Source: Rhizobiaceae bacterium (GTDB taxonomy: Bacteria; Pseudomonadota; Alphaproteobacteria; Rhizobiales; Rhizobiaceae). From it: a stretch of 64,000 nucleotides of DNA. The notes below the pieces were generated by a model that ran no database searches, was not told the DNA's origin, and saw only the letters and a list, made by a program, of their open reading frames with translations. The stretch spans positions 1 through 64,000 of the forward strand of contig JACVCH010000017.1 in assembly GCA_016742175.1 (NCBI GenBank), in the 5' to 3' direction. Positions 52,768-62,969 of this stretch are shown piece by piece (the stretch's first letter is position 1; each line of letters begins with the position of its first letter). A program made the translations under genes and the position numbers.

Positions 52768-53025
52768 CTACCTGTTGTCCAGCTCGGCGCGCACGAGCAT
52801 GAGCCCCCGGCGTGTGACGCGGTAGGGACCGCCGCCCGACGAGGCGATGGCGCGCTTCTGTTTCAGTTTTCGAAACAGGATGAGATCGACCCCCGGCAGG
52901 TGCCAGCCGTCGCGGGTGAAAGCCCTGACGCTTTCGATCTTTCTTGCTTCGTTCTTTTCGATTTCGATGCGCCCGCCCTGGGCGAGCAGGTGGAGGATGC
53001 GCTGTTCGGCGCGTGAAATGTCCAT
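52768..53025 (-). CDS. yjhX: YjhX-family protein (UPF0386), putative toxin
   Basis: Protein of 85 residues. It matches E. coli YjhX in length and pattern: SRAEQRILHLLAQGGRI at the start, FRKLKQKRAI in the middle, and PYRVTRRGLMLVRAELDNR at the end. YjhX has been reported as the toxin of a pair with the GNAT-type antitoxin YjhQ. No yjhQ is adjacent here; the closest GNAT gene is at 54818, beyond gatB on the other strand. Confidence 0.88.
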   Translation of the reverse strand: MDISRAEQRILHLLAQGGRIEIEKNEARKIESVRAFTRDGWHLPGVDLILFRKLKQKRAIASSGGGPYRVTRRGLMLVRAELDNR

Positions 53026-53318
53026 GTGAAGTCCGTGGAAAAGCCGGCCAAAGGCCAATGCACATCGCCGCCGCCATCGCGATGGCGCGGTCGGTTCAGC
53101 TTTTCTGCCCTGCCTCTAAAGAGGTCAGGGCCTTATCGGGACTCACTGCGGTTGGACATCAACAACTCCATGATGCGCGCCGCCTATAGCAAACCGGCCC
53201 GCCGAATGCCAGCCCGTGCCGCACTTGGCCTTGCCTCCCGGCCGGGTTTGCACTAGCGAAAGGCGGACGAAAGCGCCGATCCGCTCGGCCGCAGGACAGA
53301 GTTTCGAAGCAGGATTCC

Positions 53319-54818
53319 ATGACGCTCATCGACACCCGCACGCCCGATCCCAAGCGCCTGATCTCCGGCGCGACCGGCGATTGGGAAATCATCATCGGCA
53401 TGGAAATCCACGCGCAGATCCTGTCGCAGTCGAAGCTCTTTTCGGGCGCGTCGACCACGTTCGGCGCGGCGCCGAACTCCAATGTCAGCCTCGTCGACGC
53501 GGCCATGCCGGGCATGCTGCCGGTGATCAACGAGGAATGCGTCAAGCAGGCGATCCGCACCGGGCTCGGCCTCAAGGCGCGGATCAACCACCGCTCGGTC
53601 TTCGACCGGAAGAACTATTTTTATCCCGACCTGCCGCAGGGCTACCAGATCTCGCAGTTCAAGCAGCCGATCGTCGGCGAGGGCATCGTGCTCGTCTCGG
53701 TCGGGCCCGACAAAAAGGGCGAGTTCGAGGAGATCGAGGTCGGCATCGAGCGCCTGCATCTCGAGCAGGACGCCGGCAAATCGCTGCACGACCAGCACCC
53801 GACCATGTCCTATGTCGACCTCAACCGCTCGGGTGTGGCGCTGATGGAGATCGTCTCCAAGCCGGATATCCGGTCGGCCGACGAGGCCAAGGCCTATGTC
53901 ACCAAGCTGCGCACCATCATGCGCTATCTGGGCACCTGCGACGGCAACATGGACGAGGGTTCGCTGCGCGCGGACGTCAACGTTTCGGTGCGCCGTCCGG
54001 GCGAGCCGTTCGGCACGCGCTGCGAGATCAAGAACGTCAACTCCATCCGCTTCATCGGCCAGGCGATCGAATCCGAGGCGCGGCGCCAGATCGCCATCCT
54101 CGAAGATGGCGGGTCGATCGACCAGGAGACGCGGCTTTTCGATCCCACCAAGGGCGAAACGCGCTCGATGCGCTCCAAGGAAGAGGCGCACGACTATCGC
54201 TATTTTCCCGACCCGGACCTTTTGCCGCTCGAATTCGACCAGGCTTATGTCGATGCGCTTGCCGCCCATCTGCCCGAACTGCCGGACGACAAGCGCGCGC
54301 GGTTGATCGAGAGCCTCGGCCTTTCCGTCTATGACGCGTCGATCCTCGTCTCCGACAAGGCGATCGCCGACTATTACGAGAAGGTCGCCGAGGGTCGCGA
54401 CGGCAAGGCTGCCGCCAACTGGGTCATCAACGACCTTCTCGGCGCCTTGAACAAGGCCGGCAAGGACATCGCCGATTCGCCCGTCTCGCCGGACCAGCTC
54501 GGCGCGATCATCGAACTGATCCGAGAAGGCACCATCTCCGGCAAGATCGCCAAGGACCTCTTCGAGATCGTCTGGACAGAGGGCGGCGACCCGCGCGCGC
54601 TCGTCGAGACGCGCGGCATGAAGCAGGTGACCGACACCGGCGCCATCGAAAAGGCCGTCGACGACGTCATCGCCGCCAACCCCGACAAGGTCGAGCAGGC
54701 GCGTGCCAAGCCGACCATGGCCGGCTGGTTCGTCGGCCAGGTGATGAAGGCGACCGGCGGCAAGGCCAACCCGCAGGCGGTCAACGATCTCGTCAAGGCG
54801 CGGCTGGGAATCGAGTAA
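53319..54818 (+). CDS. gatB: Aspartyl/glutamyl-tRNA amidotransferase subunit B
   Basis: Protein of 499 residues with GatB signatures: [52 protein letters not shown] and the C-terminal YqeY-type domain. It is part of GatCAB, which amidates mischarged Asp-tRNA(Asn) and Glu-tRNA(Gln). Full length. Confidence 0.98.
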   Translation: MTLIDTRTPDPKRLISGATGDWEIIIGMEIHAQILSQSKLFSGASTTFGAAPNSNVSLVDAAMPGMLPVINEECVKQAIRTGLGLKARINHRSVFDRKNYFYPDLPQGYQISQFKQPIVGEGIVLVSVGPDKKGEFEEIEVGIERLHLEQDAGKSLHDQHPTMSYVDLNRSGVALMEIVSKPDIRSADEAKAYVTKLRTIMRYLGTCDGNMDEGSLRADVNVSVRRPGEPFGTRCEIKNVNSIRFIGQAIESEARRQIAILEDGGSIDQETRLFDPTKGETRSMRSKEEAHDYRYFPDPDLLPLEFDQAYVDALAAHLPELPDDKRARLIESLGLSVYDASILVSDKAIADYYEKVAEGRDGKAAANWVINDLLGALNKAGKDIADSPVSPDQLGAIIELIREGTISGKIAKDLFEIVWTEGGDPRALVETRGMKQVTDTGAIEKAVDDVIAANPDKVEQARAKPTMAGWFVGQVMKATGGKANPQAVNDLVKARLGIE

Positions 54819-55318
54819 TGTTCGTTCGCACCGTCTCGAAGCGCGATTTGAAGGCCGTGCAGGCGCTTCTCGCCGAGACGTGGCATGCGACCTACGACGC
54901 GATCTATGGCGAGGCGCGTGTAGGCGAGATCATCGTCGAATGGCATTCGATGGCGGCCCTCGAGGAACGGCTCGAAGCGCCGCTTTCGGAATTCCTGGTC
55001 GCTGATGACGGGACGGCCATCGGAGGCGTCGCCTATGCGACGGCGATCGACGAGGGCAAGACCGTGATGCTGCATCAGCTCTACGTCCGCCCGGACAGCC
55101 AGGGCCGCGGCATCGGCGGATTGCTGCTCGACGAGATCGAGGGCTGTTTTCCCGACGCGGACAAGGTCCGGCTCGAAGTCGAGGAGGCGAATACGAAGGC
55201 CGTCGCCTTCTATCTCGCCGAGGGCTTCGCCAAGGTCGGGCGGACGGCGAGCTGCGGGCGGCCGGATTCGGGCATTCCCGCCGATATCTACGAACGGCCG
55301 ATCATGTGGGCGGACTGA
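54818..55318 (+). CDS. GNAT-family N-acetyltransferase
   Basis: Protein of 166 residues with the acetyl-CoA-binding motif VRPDSQGRGIGGLLLDEIE and the C-terminal beta-alpha NTKAVAFYLAEGF. Substrate unknown. It overlaps gatB by one base, so it is co-translated with it. Confidence 0.92.
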   Translation: MFVRTVSKRDLKAVQALLAETWHATYDAIYGEARVGEIIVEWHSMAALEERLEAPLSEFLVADDGTAIGGVAYATAIDEGKTVMLHQLYVRPDSQGRGIGGLLLDEIEGCFPDADKVRLEVEEANTKAVAFYLAEGFAKVGRTASCGRPDSGIPADIYERPIMWAD

Positions 55319-55387
55319 GCCCTTGTCATCGACAGCCCGGAACGCCATAAGGCGGGGACGATTGGGCGCCCAGTTGCGGATGTGCGA

Positions 55388-55792
55388 ATGTCTATGAAAA
55401 CCTTCTTCACGCAGTTCTTCACCTGGTGGAACGGCCAGACGCTGGGCACGCGCTTCCACACCTGGCGCCACGGCAAGCCGGTGGGCGAGGACGAGTTCGG
55501 CAATCTCTATTACGAGGGCGGCGTCGACACCGAAGGGCGCACGCGCCGCTGGGTGATCTACAAGGACTATGCGGAAGCCAGCATGATCCCGCCCGGCTGG
55601 CATGGCTGGATGCACCACCGCGTCGATACGCCGCCGAAGGACGACAACTACCAGCCGCGCGAGTGGCAAAAGCCGCATCTGCCCAACCTGACCGGCACCA
55701 GCTTCGCCTACCGGCCGAAAGGCTCGGTCGTCACGCAGGACCAGCGTCCGCGCGTGACCGGCGACTACGACGCCTGGACGCCCGGCAACTGA
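55388..55792 (+). CDS. NADH:ubiquinone oxidoreductase subunit NDUFA12-like protein
   Basis: Protein of 134 residues matching the NDUFA12 (B17.2) family: GTRFHTWRHGKPVGEDEFGN, RRWVIYKDYAEASMIPPGWH and the end RVTGDYDAWTPG. It is a supernumerary complex I subunit found in alphaproteobacteria and mitochondria. Confidence 0.95.
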   Translation: MSMKTFFTQFFTWWNGQTLGTRFHTWRHGKPVGEDEFGNLYYEGGVDTEGRTRRWVIYKDYAEASMIPPGWHGWMHHRVDTPPKDDNYQPREWQKPHLPNLTGTSFAYRPKGSVVTQDQRPRVTGDYDAWTPGN

Positions 55793-55865
55793 CGGCGAGA
55801 CCACAATCGCCACAATCGACGGCTAGGCCGTTCGGGTCGCGACGGACGGGAACAGGGCTTCACGC

Positions 55866-56402
55866 ATGAATTCGAGACTGGCGGGCGCATTGGCGGGACT
55901 TGTCTTCGCAACCGGACTTGCCGCCCCCGGCAATTCGTTCGCGCAGGACCTGCAGTTCGACCTGCCGCCGGACGACGAGTTCATCTACGAGGAAGCCCCC
56001 GCAGAGGGCGGCTCGTTCGAGGAACTGCCGATGGAGGAAGCGCCAACCGAGGTGCCCATCCAGCGCGTCGAAAACCCGGTCGCCGAATTTTCCGGCATCG
56101 ACAAGATCACCGGACGCATCATCTCCTTCGACGTCTATGTCGACGAGACCGTGCAGTTCGGTGCGCTGCAGGTGACGCCGCGCATCTGCTATTCCTCGGG
56201 CGAGGGCCAGGAGCCGCGCACGGACAGTTTCGTCGAGGTCGACGAGATCACGCTCGACCGCAAGATCAGGCGAATCTTCTCCGGCTGGATGTTCGCCGAA
56301 AGCCCCGGCCTAAACGCCGTCGAGCATGCCGTCTATGACGTCTGGCTGAAGGCCTGCAAGCAGGAATCGGACGTGCCGGCGCCTGAATCGGCTGCCGGCT
56401 AA
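55866..56402 (+). CDS. DUF2155 domain protein, exported
   Basis: Protein of 178 residues with a signal peptide (ending NSFAQD). An acidic stretch ([19 protein letters not shown]) is followed by the DUF2155 domain ([40 protein letters not shown]). Function unknown. It lies in the conserved aat-accC neighbourhood. Confidence 0.9.
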   Translation: MNSRLAGALAGLVFATGLAAPGNSFAQDLQFDLPPDDEFIYEEAPAEGGSFEELPMEEAPTEVPIQRVENPVAEFSGIDKITGRIISFDVYVDETVQFGALQVTPRICYSSGEGQEPRTDSFVEVDEITLDRKIRRIFSGWMFAESPGLNAVEHAVYDVWLKACKQESDVPAPESAAG

Positions 56403-57013
56403 AACGTCGCCGGCTCTCCATCGAGCGCCTTTTCCAGCATCGTCTCGTATTTGCGACGCGGCACGTCGATCGCGCCGAAGCGCTTCAGGTGCTCGGTGGT
56501 GAACTGCGTGTCCAACAGGTCGAAGCCCCTGTCGCGCAACCGCTCCACGAGGGCGACGAGGCAGACCTTCGACGCGTCGCGCTCGAGGCTGAACATGCTC
56601 TCGCCGAAGAACACGCGTCCGAGCGTCACGCCGTAGAGCCCGCCGACGAGCGCACCGTCCTTCCACGCTTCGACCGTGTGGCAGTGGCCGATGGCGAAGA
56701 GCCGAGCATAGGCGGCGCGGATCGGCAGGTTGATCCAGGTGTTCGGGCGGCCGGGACGCGCCGCGCCGCAGCCAGCGATGACGCCTTCGAAATCGGTGTC
56801 GAACCGGATTTCGAACGGCGCGCGGCGGACGGTCTTGGCGAGGCTGCGCGGGACGTGGAAATCGTCGAGCGGCAGGATGCCGCGCGTTTCGGGGCGCACC
56901 CAGAAGATTTCGGGATCGCCGGCGTTCTCGGCCATGGGGAACACTCCTGCCGCGTAGGCGCGCAGCAGGAGGTCGGTCGGGATCGTGAAACCGGGAGCGA
57001 AGGGCCGGCTCAT
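56399..57013 (-). CDS. aat: Leucyl/phenylalanyl-tRNA-protein transferase
   Basis: Protein of 204 residues with Aat motifs: [41 protein letters not shown]-like [18 protein letters not shown] and [16 protein letters not shown]. It adds Leu or Phe to N-terminal Lys/Arg for N-end-rule degradation. Overlaps the convergent DUF2155 gene by 4 bp. Confidence 0.96.
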   Translation of the reverse strand: MSRPFAPGFTIPTDLLLRAYAAGVFPMAENAGDPEIFWVRPETRGILPLDDFHVPRSLAKTVRRAPFEIRFDTDFEGVIAGCGAARPGRPNTWINLPIRAAYARLFAIGHCHTVEAWKDGALVGGLYGVTLGRVFFGESMFSLERDASKVCLVALVERLRDRGFDLLDTQFTTEHLKRFGAIDVPRRKYETMLEKALDGEPATF

Positions 57014-57027
57014 CTCACGGAAGACCC

Positions 57028-58371
57028 TCAGGGCTTCTGGGCGAGGTACTTCTCGAGCCAGTGGATGTCGTAGTCGCCATTGGCGATGTCTGGATTGCCG
57101 ACGAGATCGCGGAAGAGCGGCAGCGTGGTGTTGATGCCGTCGACGACGAATTCGTCGAGCGCGCGGCGAAGGCGCATCATGCACTCGACGCGGTTGCGGC
57201 CGTGGACGATGAGCTTGCCGATCAGGCTGTCGTAGTAGGGCGGGATCTTGTAGCCCGAATAGACCGCCGAATCGACGCGAACGCCGAGCCCGCCGGGCGT
57301 GTGGAAGGTCGTCACCGTGCCGGGCGAGGGCACGAAGGTGCGCGCGTCCTCGGCATTGATGCGGCACTCGATGGCGTGGCCGTTGAAGCGGATGTCGTCC
57401 TGCGTGACCGACAGGCCGCTGCCCGAGGCGACGCGGATCTGCTCGTGGACGAGATCGATGCCGGTGATCGCTTCTGTCACCGGATGCTCGACCTGCAGGC
57501 GGGTGTTCATCTCGATGAAGTAGAACTCGCCGTTCTCGTACAGGAACTCGATCGTGCCGGCGCCGGAATAGCCGAGATCGCCGATCGCCTTCGATACGGT
57601 CTCGCCGATCTTGGAGCGCTCGGCGGCGTTGAGGGCGGGCGAGGTCGCTTCTTCCCAGACCTTCTGGTGGCGGCGCTGGAGCGAACAGTCGCGCTCGCCG
57701 AGATGGACGGCGTTGCCGCGTCCGTCGCCGAGCACCTGCACCTCGATGTGGCGCGGCTTTTCGAGGTACTTCTCGATGTAGACGGCGTCGTCGCCGAAGG
57801 CAGCGCCGGCTTCCGATCGTGCGGTCGCGAGCGCGACCGAGAGGTCGTCCTCGGTACGCGCGACCTTCATGCCGCGTCCGCCGCCGCCGGCCGATGCCTT
57901 GATGATGACGGGATAGCCGATGTCGGCGGCGATGCGCTTGGCTTCGCCTTCGTCGGTCACGCCGCCTTCGGAGCCCGGAACGACCGGAATGCCGAGGCGC
58001 TTGGCGGTGCGCTTGGCCTCGATCTTGTCGCCCATCACGCGGATATGGTCGCCCGAGGGGCCGATGAAGGTGATGTTGTGGGCGGCCAGGATGTCGGCGA
58101 ACTTGGCGTTCTCCGACAGGAAGCCGTAGCCGGGGTGGATCGCGTCGGCACCGGTGATCTCGCAGGCCGCGACGATCTGGTGGATGTTTAGATAGCTGTC
58201 GCGCGAGGGCGGGGGGCCGATGCAAACGCTCTCGTCCGCAAGACGCACATGCATGGCATTGGCGTCCGCCGTCGAATGGACGGCGACCGTCTGGATGCCG
58301 AGTTCCTTGGCCGCGCGCAGGATTCGCAGCGCGATTTCGCCGCGATTGGCGATGAGGATCTTCTGGAACAT
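57028..58371 (-). CDS. accC: Acetyl-CoA carboxylase biotin carboxylase subunit
   Basis: Protein of 447 residues with the biotin carboxylase fold: [23 protein letters not shown]-grasp Gly-rich loop [13 protein letters not shown], and the active-site region [14 protein letters not shown]. It carboxylates biotin on AccB in fatty-acid synthesis. Located 11 bp after accB. Confidence 0.98.
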   Translation of the reverse strand: MFQKILIANRGEIALRILRAAKELGIQTVAVHSTADANAMHVRLADESVCIGPPPSRDSYLNIHQIVAACEITGADAIHPGYGFLSENAKFADILAAHNITFIGPSGDHIRVMGDKIEAKRTAKRLGIPVVPGSEGGVTDEGEAKRIAADIGYPVIIKASAGGGGRGMKVARTEDDLSVALATARSEAGAAFGDDAVYIEKYLEKPRHIEVQVLGDGRGNAVHLGERDCSLQRRHQKVWEEATSPALNAAERSKIGETVSKAIGDLGYSGAGTIEFLYENGEFYFIEMNTRLQVEHPVTEAITGIDLVHEQIRVASGSGLSVTQDDIRFNGHAIECRINAEDARTFVPSPGTVTTFHTPGGLGVRVDSAVYSGYKIPPYYDSLIGKLIVHGRNRVECMMRLRRALDEFVVDGINTTLPLFRDLVGNPDIANGDYDIHWLEKYLAQKP

Positions 58372-58382
58372 GTTTCCCCGCT

Positions 58383-58856
58383 CTATTCGATTACGACCAG
58401 CGGCTCTCCGAATTCGACCGGCTGCGCGTCCTCGCACAGGATCGCGGTCACCTTGCCGGAACGCGGCGCGGGAATCTGGTTCATCGTCTTCATCGCCTCG
58501 ATGATCAGCAGCGTCTGGCCTTCCTTGACGGCCTGGCCGACCTCGATGAAGGGACGTGCGCCGGGCGCGGGCGACAGATAGGCGGTGCCGACCATCGGCG
58601 AGGGAACGGCGTTCTTGGTGGGGTCCGCCGCGCCGGTGGCCGCGGGGCGCTCCTCGGTCGCCGCGGGTGCCGGATGGTTGACCGGTGCGGGCGCGTAGGC
58701 CGGGGCATAGGCCTGGACCGGAGCTGCGGCCTGGCGCGAGACGCGGATGCGCAGATCGTCCTGCTCGACCTCGATCTCAGACAGGTTGGTGTCGTTCAGG
58801 ATGCCCGCCAGTTCGCGGATCAGTTGCTGGTCTACGCCGGCTTTCTTGGTCGACAT
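58383..58856 (-). CDS. accB: Biotin carboxyl carrier protein of acetyl-CoA carboxylase
   Basis: Protein of 157 residues: an N-terminal domain, an Ala/Pro-rich linker (about 55-90) and a biotinyl domain with the biotin-accepting Lys in IEAMKTMN. Partner of AccC. Confidence 0.97.
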   Translation of the reverse strand: MSTKKAGVDQQLIRELAGILNDTNLSEIEVEQDDLRIRVSRQAAAPVQAYAPAYAPAPVNHPAPAATEERPAATGAADPTKNAVPSPMVGTAYLSPAPGARPFIEVGQAVKEGQTLLIIEAMKTMNQIPAPRSGKVTAILCEDAQPVEFGEPLVVIE

Positions 58857-58887
58857 TGATTTCGCCCTTTTTCTTGGTTTTCTCCGG

Positions 58888-59322
58888 TCAAAGCCGGGCG
58901 GCAAGTGCCTGTAGCGCCAGGGTGTAGCCGATCGGGCCGAAGCCGCAGATCATGCCGGTTGCGACCGGCGCCACCATGGTCTTGTGACGGAATTCCTCAC
59001 GCGCATGGATGTTGGACAGGTGAACCTCGACGATGGGCATCGACAACAGCCGCAGCGCGTCGTGCATGGCGATCGAGGTGTGGCCGTATCCGGCAGGATT
59101 GATGATCAGACCTGCGGCAAGGTCCGGCGCCTGCTGAATCCAGGTCACCAGTTCGCCTTCGAGGTTGGACTGGCGGAAATCGAGCCCGTATCCCAGCCTT
59201 TCCGCCTCGGCCCGGCAATCGTTCTCGATGTCGGCCAGCGTCTTCGACCCGTAGATGCCGGGCTCTCGCTTGCCGAGCATGTTGAGATTGGGGCCGTTGA
59301 GGATCAGGATGTTCTTGGGCAT
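58888..59322 (-). CDS. aroQ: Type II 3-dehydroquinate dehydratase
   Basis: Protein of 144 residues with [43 protein letters not shown] and the end [18 protein letters not shown]. Shikimate pathway enzyme. It precedes accB on the same strand, as in many Hyphomicrobiales. Confidence 0.97.
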   Translation of the reverse strand: MPKNILILNGPNLNMLGKREPGIYGSKTLADIENDCRAEAERLGYGLDFRQSNLEGELVTWIQQAPDLAAGLIINPAGYGHTSIAMHDALRLLSMPIVEVHLSNIHAREEFRHKTMVAPVATGMICGFGPIGYTLALQALAARL

Positions 59323-59446
59323 TCAGACGTTTCCACGCGGCGCGCTTTCCGCGCGACGCACCCTCTATAGTCGGCTTGTTCCGCAACGCAAAGGCTGCGG
59401 ACACAATCGACACCTTCAACAGGCGACAAACATGTCGAAAACTTGA

Positions 59447-60235
59447 TTAGGAGGGATTTTCGGCCCGGACCTGTTCGATTTTCTGCGTCAGGACCTCTTG
59501 CCCCATGGCGCCGAAGACGACTTCGCTGCCCAACACATAGGACGGCGTGCCGGTGATCGAGAGCTGGTCGGCCAGCGCGTAGGTTTCCTGGAAGGCGGCG
59601 ATGATCTCGGGGTTCTGCATCTCCTGGCGAAGCGCCGCCTCGTCGGCGCCGTGCGAGATTGCGGCGGCGATCGCCTCGTCCTCCGTCACGCGCGCCTCGC
59701 TGCCGAGAAGGTCGCGGTGGAAGGCGGCGTAGTTTTCGGGGAGAAGGTTGCGGAACGCCATCGAGACGACGTGGGCGCGCTGCGAATCCGGCCCGAGAAT
59801 CGGGAACTCCTTGAGGACGAAGCGCAGGTCGGGATTGCCTTCGACGAGGGCTTCCATGTCCTGCAGCGCGCGCTTGCAGTAGCCGCAATTGTAGTCGAAG
59901 AACTCGACGATGGTGACGTCGCCCTCCGGATTGCCGATGACGCCGTCATAGGCGGCGTTGAAGATCTGGCTTTCGGCCGAGCGGATGATCTCGGTCTGCG
60001 CGACGCGCTGCGTCTCGGCCTGGCGCGTTTCGAGCGCCTGCTGGACCTCGACCATGATCTCCGGATTGGTGACCAGATAGTCGCGCACGATCGCCTCGAC
60101 CGCCGCGCGATCGGGCGTGGCAGATGCGGCTGCGACCGTTTCCGGGGCCTTCGACGAGCCGGCGACGTAGCCGGCCGCGCCCATGCCGAGCGCGACGACG
60201 GCGCCGAGCGCTGCAACTGGAATCAAAGCGTTCAT
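59447..60235 (-). CDS. DsbA-family thiol-disulfide oxidoreductase
   Basis: Protein of 262 residues with an N-terminal membrane/signal segment (LIPVAALGAVVALGMGAAGY), a helical stretch (about 40-90) and a thioredoxin-like DsbA domain with active site CGYC. The cis-Pro lies in ITGTPSYVLG. Periplasmic; promotes disulfide formation or isomerisation. Confidence 0.94.
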   Translation of the reverse strand: MNALIPVAALGAVVALGMGAAGYVAGSSKAPETVAAASATPDRAAVEAIVRDYLVTNPEIMVEVQQALETRQAETQRVAQTEIIRSAESQIFNAAYDGVIGNPEGDVTIVEFFDYNCGYCKRALQDMEALVEGNPDLRFVLKEFPILGPDSQRAHVVSMAFRNLLPENYAAFHRDLLGSEARVTEDEAIAAAISHGADEAALRQEMQNPEIIAAFQETYALADQLSITGTPSYVLGSEVVFGAMGQEVLTQKIEQVRAENPS

Positions 60236-60256
60236 TTCAGTTCCTTCCCGGGCCGG

Positions 60257-61630
60257 TCAGTTCGCCGGCCGCTGATTGATGATGTCCTGCGCGCGCACAT
60301 GGCTGGGCGAGCCCGGCGTCAGGCGCGATTGGGCGCGGGCGGCGAACTGGCGCGCTTCGCGGAAATTGCCGCTGTAATAGTGACCTTCGGCCGTCGCAAG
60401 TTCCGCCTCCGCGATTTCCCCCATCTGGCCGTAGGCCTGGGCGAGATAGCGGTAGGCGGTGACGTATTCCGGCGCACGGGCCAACCCTTGCGTCAAGGCG
60501 TCGACGGCGCGGCCTGCCGCATCCGGGCCGCCGGCGGCGAGCAGCGCCTGGCCGAGGCCGAACTGCATGAAGCCGGAGTTCGAGGTGTCGAGCCTTGCCG
60601 CACGCTCGAACGCGGTTACCGCGTCCTGCGGACGGTTGGCGCGGATCAGCACTTCTCCGCGCAGTTCGTGGAAGTAGGGATTGTTCGGCTCGGCCGCGAT
60701 CAGGGCGTCGACCTTCTGCAGCGCGGCGGAAGGCGCGCCCGACAGGTAGGTGACGATTGCGTCGCCATAGCGGGCGGGCATGCTCTGCGTGTCGCGGAAG
60801 AGCCGCGAGGTTGCGGACTGGCCTTGCGTGTGCGCGGCGATCTTGGCGCGTATCATGTCGTGCCGGCGCTGGAGGGCCGGCGGGTCCTCGCGATCATAAT
60901 ACCGGCTCGCCTGAGCCAGTTCCTGCACGTTCTGGATGCGCTCGCGCGGCAGCGGGTGGCTGATCTGATAGGGATCGATCTGGCGGCCCATCAGCGCCAG
61001 CCCGCTCGCCATGCGCTCGAAGGTGGTGACCATGCCGCGCGCCGACTGGCCGGTCTTTTCCAGATAGGTGATGGCCGAGCGGTCGGCGGTGATCTCTTCC
61101 GTCCGCTGGTAGCTCAAGAGCCCGCGCCGCGCGACTTCGCCGCCGCCTATCGCAAGCCCGGCGCCGGCCTGTGCCAGTCCGCCGGTGCCGCTCGCCGCGC
61201 CGCCGACCGCCGCGCCGATTCCGATCAGGCCGGCGACGATGGCCATGGTCTGCGCGGCCTCGAGCTGCTGGCGCAGGCGCTGCTGGTGGCCGCCGGCGAT
61301 GTGGCCCGCCTCGTGCGCGATGACGCCGATGATCTCGTTGGGCGTTTCGGCCTGGAGCAGGGCGCCGGTGTTGATGAACATGCGCCGGCCGGCGACGAAG
61401 GCGTTGAAGGCGGGGTCGTTGACCAGGATGATCTCGATGCCGGAACGCGACAGGCCGGCGGCCTCGAGGATCGGCTTCGCGTAGTCGCGCACCAGAGCCT
61501 CGATCTCGGCGTCGCGCACGACGGGGACGTTGCGCTGGGCGTGCGCGGTCGAGACGGGCGCGAGCGCGAGCTGCGCGGCGACGATGCCGGTCGCGATGAC
61601 CTTCAAGGTGCGTCTGGCGGACCGGAGCAT
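60257..61630 (-). CDS. M48-family metalloprotease with TPR repeats (BepA-like)
   Basis: Protein of 457 residues with a signal peptide (ending STAHAQ), the zinc motif HEAGH with the third ligand in ADRSA, and TPR-like repeats in the C-terminal 150 residues. Periplasmic quality control of outer-membrane proteins is the usual role. ATG 61630 is preferred over ATGs at 61648 and 61663 since CCAGGGA precedes it and it begins a normal signal peptide. Confidence 0.93.
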   Translation of the reverse strand: MLRSARRTLKVIATGIVAAQLALAPVSTAHAQRNVPVVRDAEIEALVRDYAKPILEAAGLSRSGIEIILVNDPAFNAFVAGRRMFINTGALLQAETPNEIIGVIAHEAGHIAGGHQQRLRQQLEAAQTMAIVAGLIGIGAAVGGAASGTGGLAQAGAGLAIGGGEVARRGLLSYQRTEEITADRSAITYLEKTGQSARGMVTTFERMASGLALMGRQIDPYQISHPLPRERIQNVQELAQASRYYDREDPPALQRRHDMIRAKIAAHTQGQSATSRLFRDTQSMPARYGDAIVTYLSGAPSAALQKVDALIAAEPNNPYFHELRGEVLIRANRPQDAVTAFERAARLDTSNSGFMQFGLGQALLAAGGPDAAGRAVDALTQGLARAPEYVTAYRYLAQAYGQMGEIAEAELATAEGHYYSGNFREARQFAARAQSRLTPGSPSHVRAQDIINQRPAN

Positions 61631-61770
61631 GGCGATTCCCTGGAACATGATCGTCCGGCTCATGACTAATCGAGCCGGGCGGCGATGGAAAGCGCCGACG
61701 AGAACGGCTCGTGGACTTGTGATCCCCATACCAATCGGGCATTTCTGCGGCCCCTTTGCCGCCTGCCGGA

Positions 61771-62931
61771 GTGTCAGCCTTGTCCCCGATCCTCGTTTCC
61801 CGCCGCTCCGAAGTCGAGCCCTTCCATGCCATGGACGTTCTGGCGCGCGCCAATGCGCTGCGCGCGGCCGGCCGCAGCGTGGTTTCGCTCGCCGTCGGCC
61901 AGCCCTCCGATCCCGCACCCCGGATCGTGCGCGAGGCGGCGTCGCAGGCGTTGGTCGAGGGCGCACTCGGCTACACGGATGCGCTCGGCCGGGCCGAGCT
62001 GCGCCGGGCGATCTCGGGCCACTACCGCGACCATTACGGGCTCGACGTGCCCGCGGATCGGGTCGTCGTGACGACCGGCTCGTCGGCTGGCTTCAACCTC
62101 GCGTTCCTCGCCATGTTCGATCCCGGCGACAAGGTCGCCATCACGGTGCCGGGCTATCCGGCCTATCGCAACATCATGAAGGCGCTCGGGATCGAGGTCG
62201 TCGAGATCGACCTCGAAGGCGCGGCATATCCGACGGCCGAAACGCTGGAGCGCGTCCATCGCACGGAAGGCTTGAAGGGCCTGCTGTTCGCCAGCCCGGC
62301 CAACCCGACCGGCGCGGTGATCCCGGCAGACGAGCTCAAGGCGCTCGTGGGAGCTGCGAAGGAGATGGGTATCCGCACCATCTCGGACGAAATTTACCAC
62401 CGGCTTTGCTACACGGCCGACGACGTCACGGCGCTCGCCTTCGACGAGGACGTGACGGTGATCAACTCGTTCTCCAAATACTATTGCATGACCGGCTGGC
62501 GGATCGGCTGGATGGTCGCGCCGCAGCGGATCGTGCGCGCCATCGAGCGCATCCAGCAGAGCCTCTATATCTCGGCGCCCGACCTCTCGCAGATCGCGGC
62601 CGCGCGCGCTTTCGAGGCCTCGGGCGAACTGGAGGCGGTGCGCGAGCGCTACCTCGTCAACCGCGCCATGCTTGCCGACGCGCTGCCGAGGCTCGGCTTC
62701 GCCTTCGCCGCGCCGATGGATGGGGCGTTCTACGCCTATTGCGACGTGACGCGGCATTCCAACGACAGCATGGCGTTTGCGGCGAAGATGCTGGACGAGG
62801 CGGGCGTCGCGGCGACGCCGGGGCGTGACTTCGATCCGTTCGAGGGCAACCGCTATATGCGGTTCTCCTATGCCGGCAGCAATGACGACATCGCCGAGGC
62901 GATCCGCCGCCTGACCGGCTGGCTCGGATAA
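61771..62931 (+). CDS. PLP-dependent aminotransferase, class I/II
   Basis: Protein of about 386 residues with fold-type I features: SLAVGQPSDPAP, TTGSSAGFNLAF, FASPANPTGAVI and the PLP Lys in NSFSKYYCMTGWRIGW. Substrate unclear (aspartate-like or aromatic). The start is uncertain: GTG 61771 is chosen, with TTG 61780 or TTG 61756 as alternatives. Confidence 0.9.
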   Translation: MSALSPILVSRRSEVEPFHAMDVLARANALRAAGRSVVSLAVGQPSDPAPRIVREAASQALVEGALGYTDALGRAELRRAISGHYRDHYGLDVPADRVVVTTGSSAGFNLAFLAMFDPGDKVAITVPGYPAYRNIMKALGIEVVEIDLEGAAYPTAETLERVHRTEGLKGLLFASPANPTGAVIPADELKALVGAAKEMGIRTISDEIYHRLCYTADDVTALAFDEDVTVINSFSKYYCMTGWRIGWMVAPQRIVRAIERIQQSLYISAPDLSQIAAARAFEASGELEAVRERYLVNRAMLADALPRLGFAFAAPMDGAFYAYCDVTRHSNDSMAFAAKMLDEAGVAATPGRDFDPFEGNRYMRFSYAGSNDDIAEAIRRLTGWLG

Positions 62932-62934
62932 GAA

Positions 62935-62958
62935 AAGGCCGGCGATTTCGCCGGCCTT
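62935..62958. terminator. Bidirectional terminator
   Basis: A perfect 11-bp stem (62935-62945 with 62948-62958) with T-rich flanks on both strands, between the convergent aminotransferase and RNase E genes. Confidence 0.8.
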
Positions 62959-62969
62959 CTTGCTCTCTT

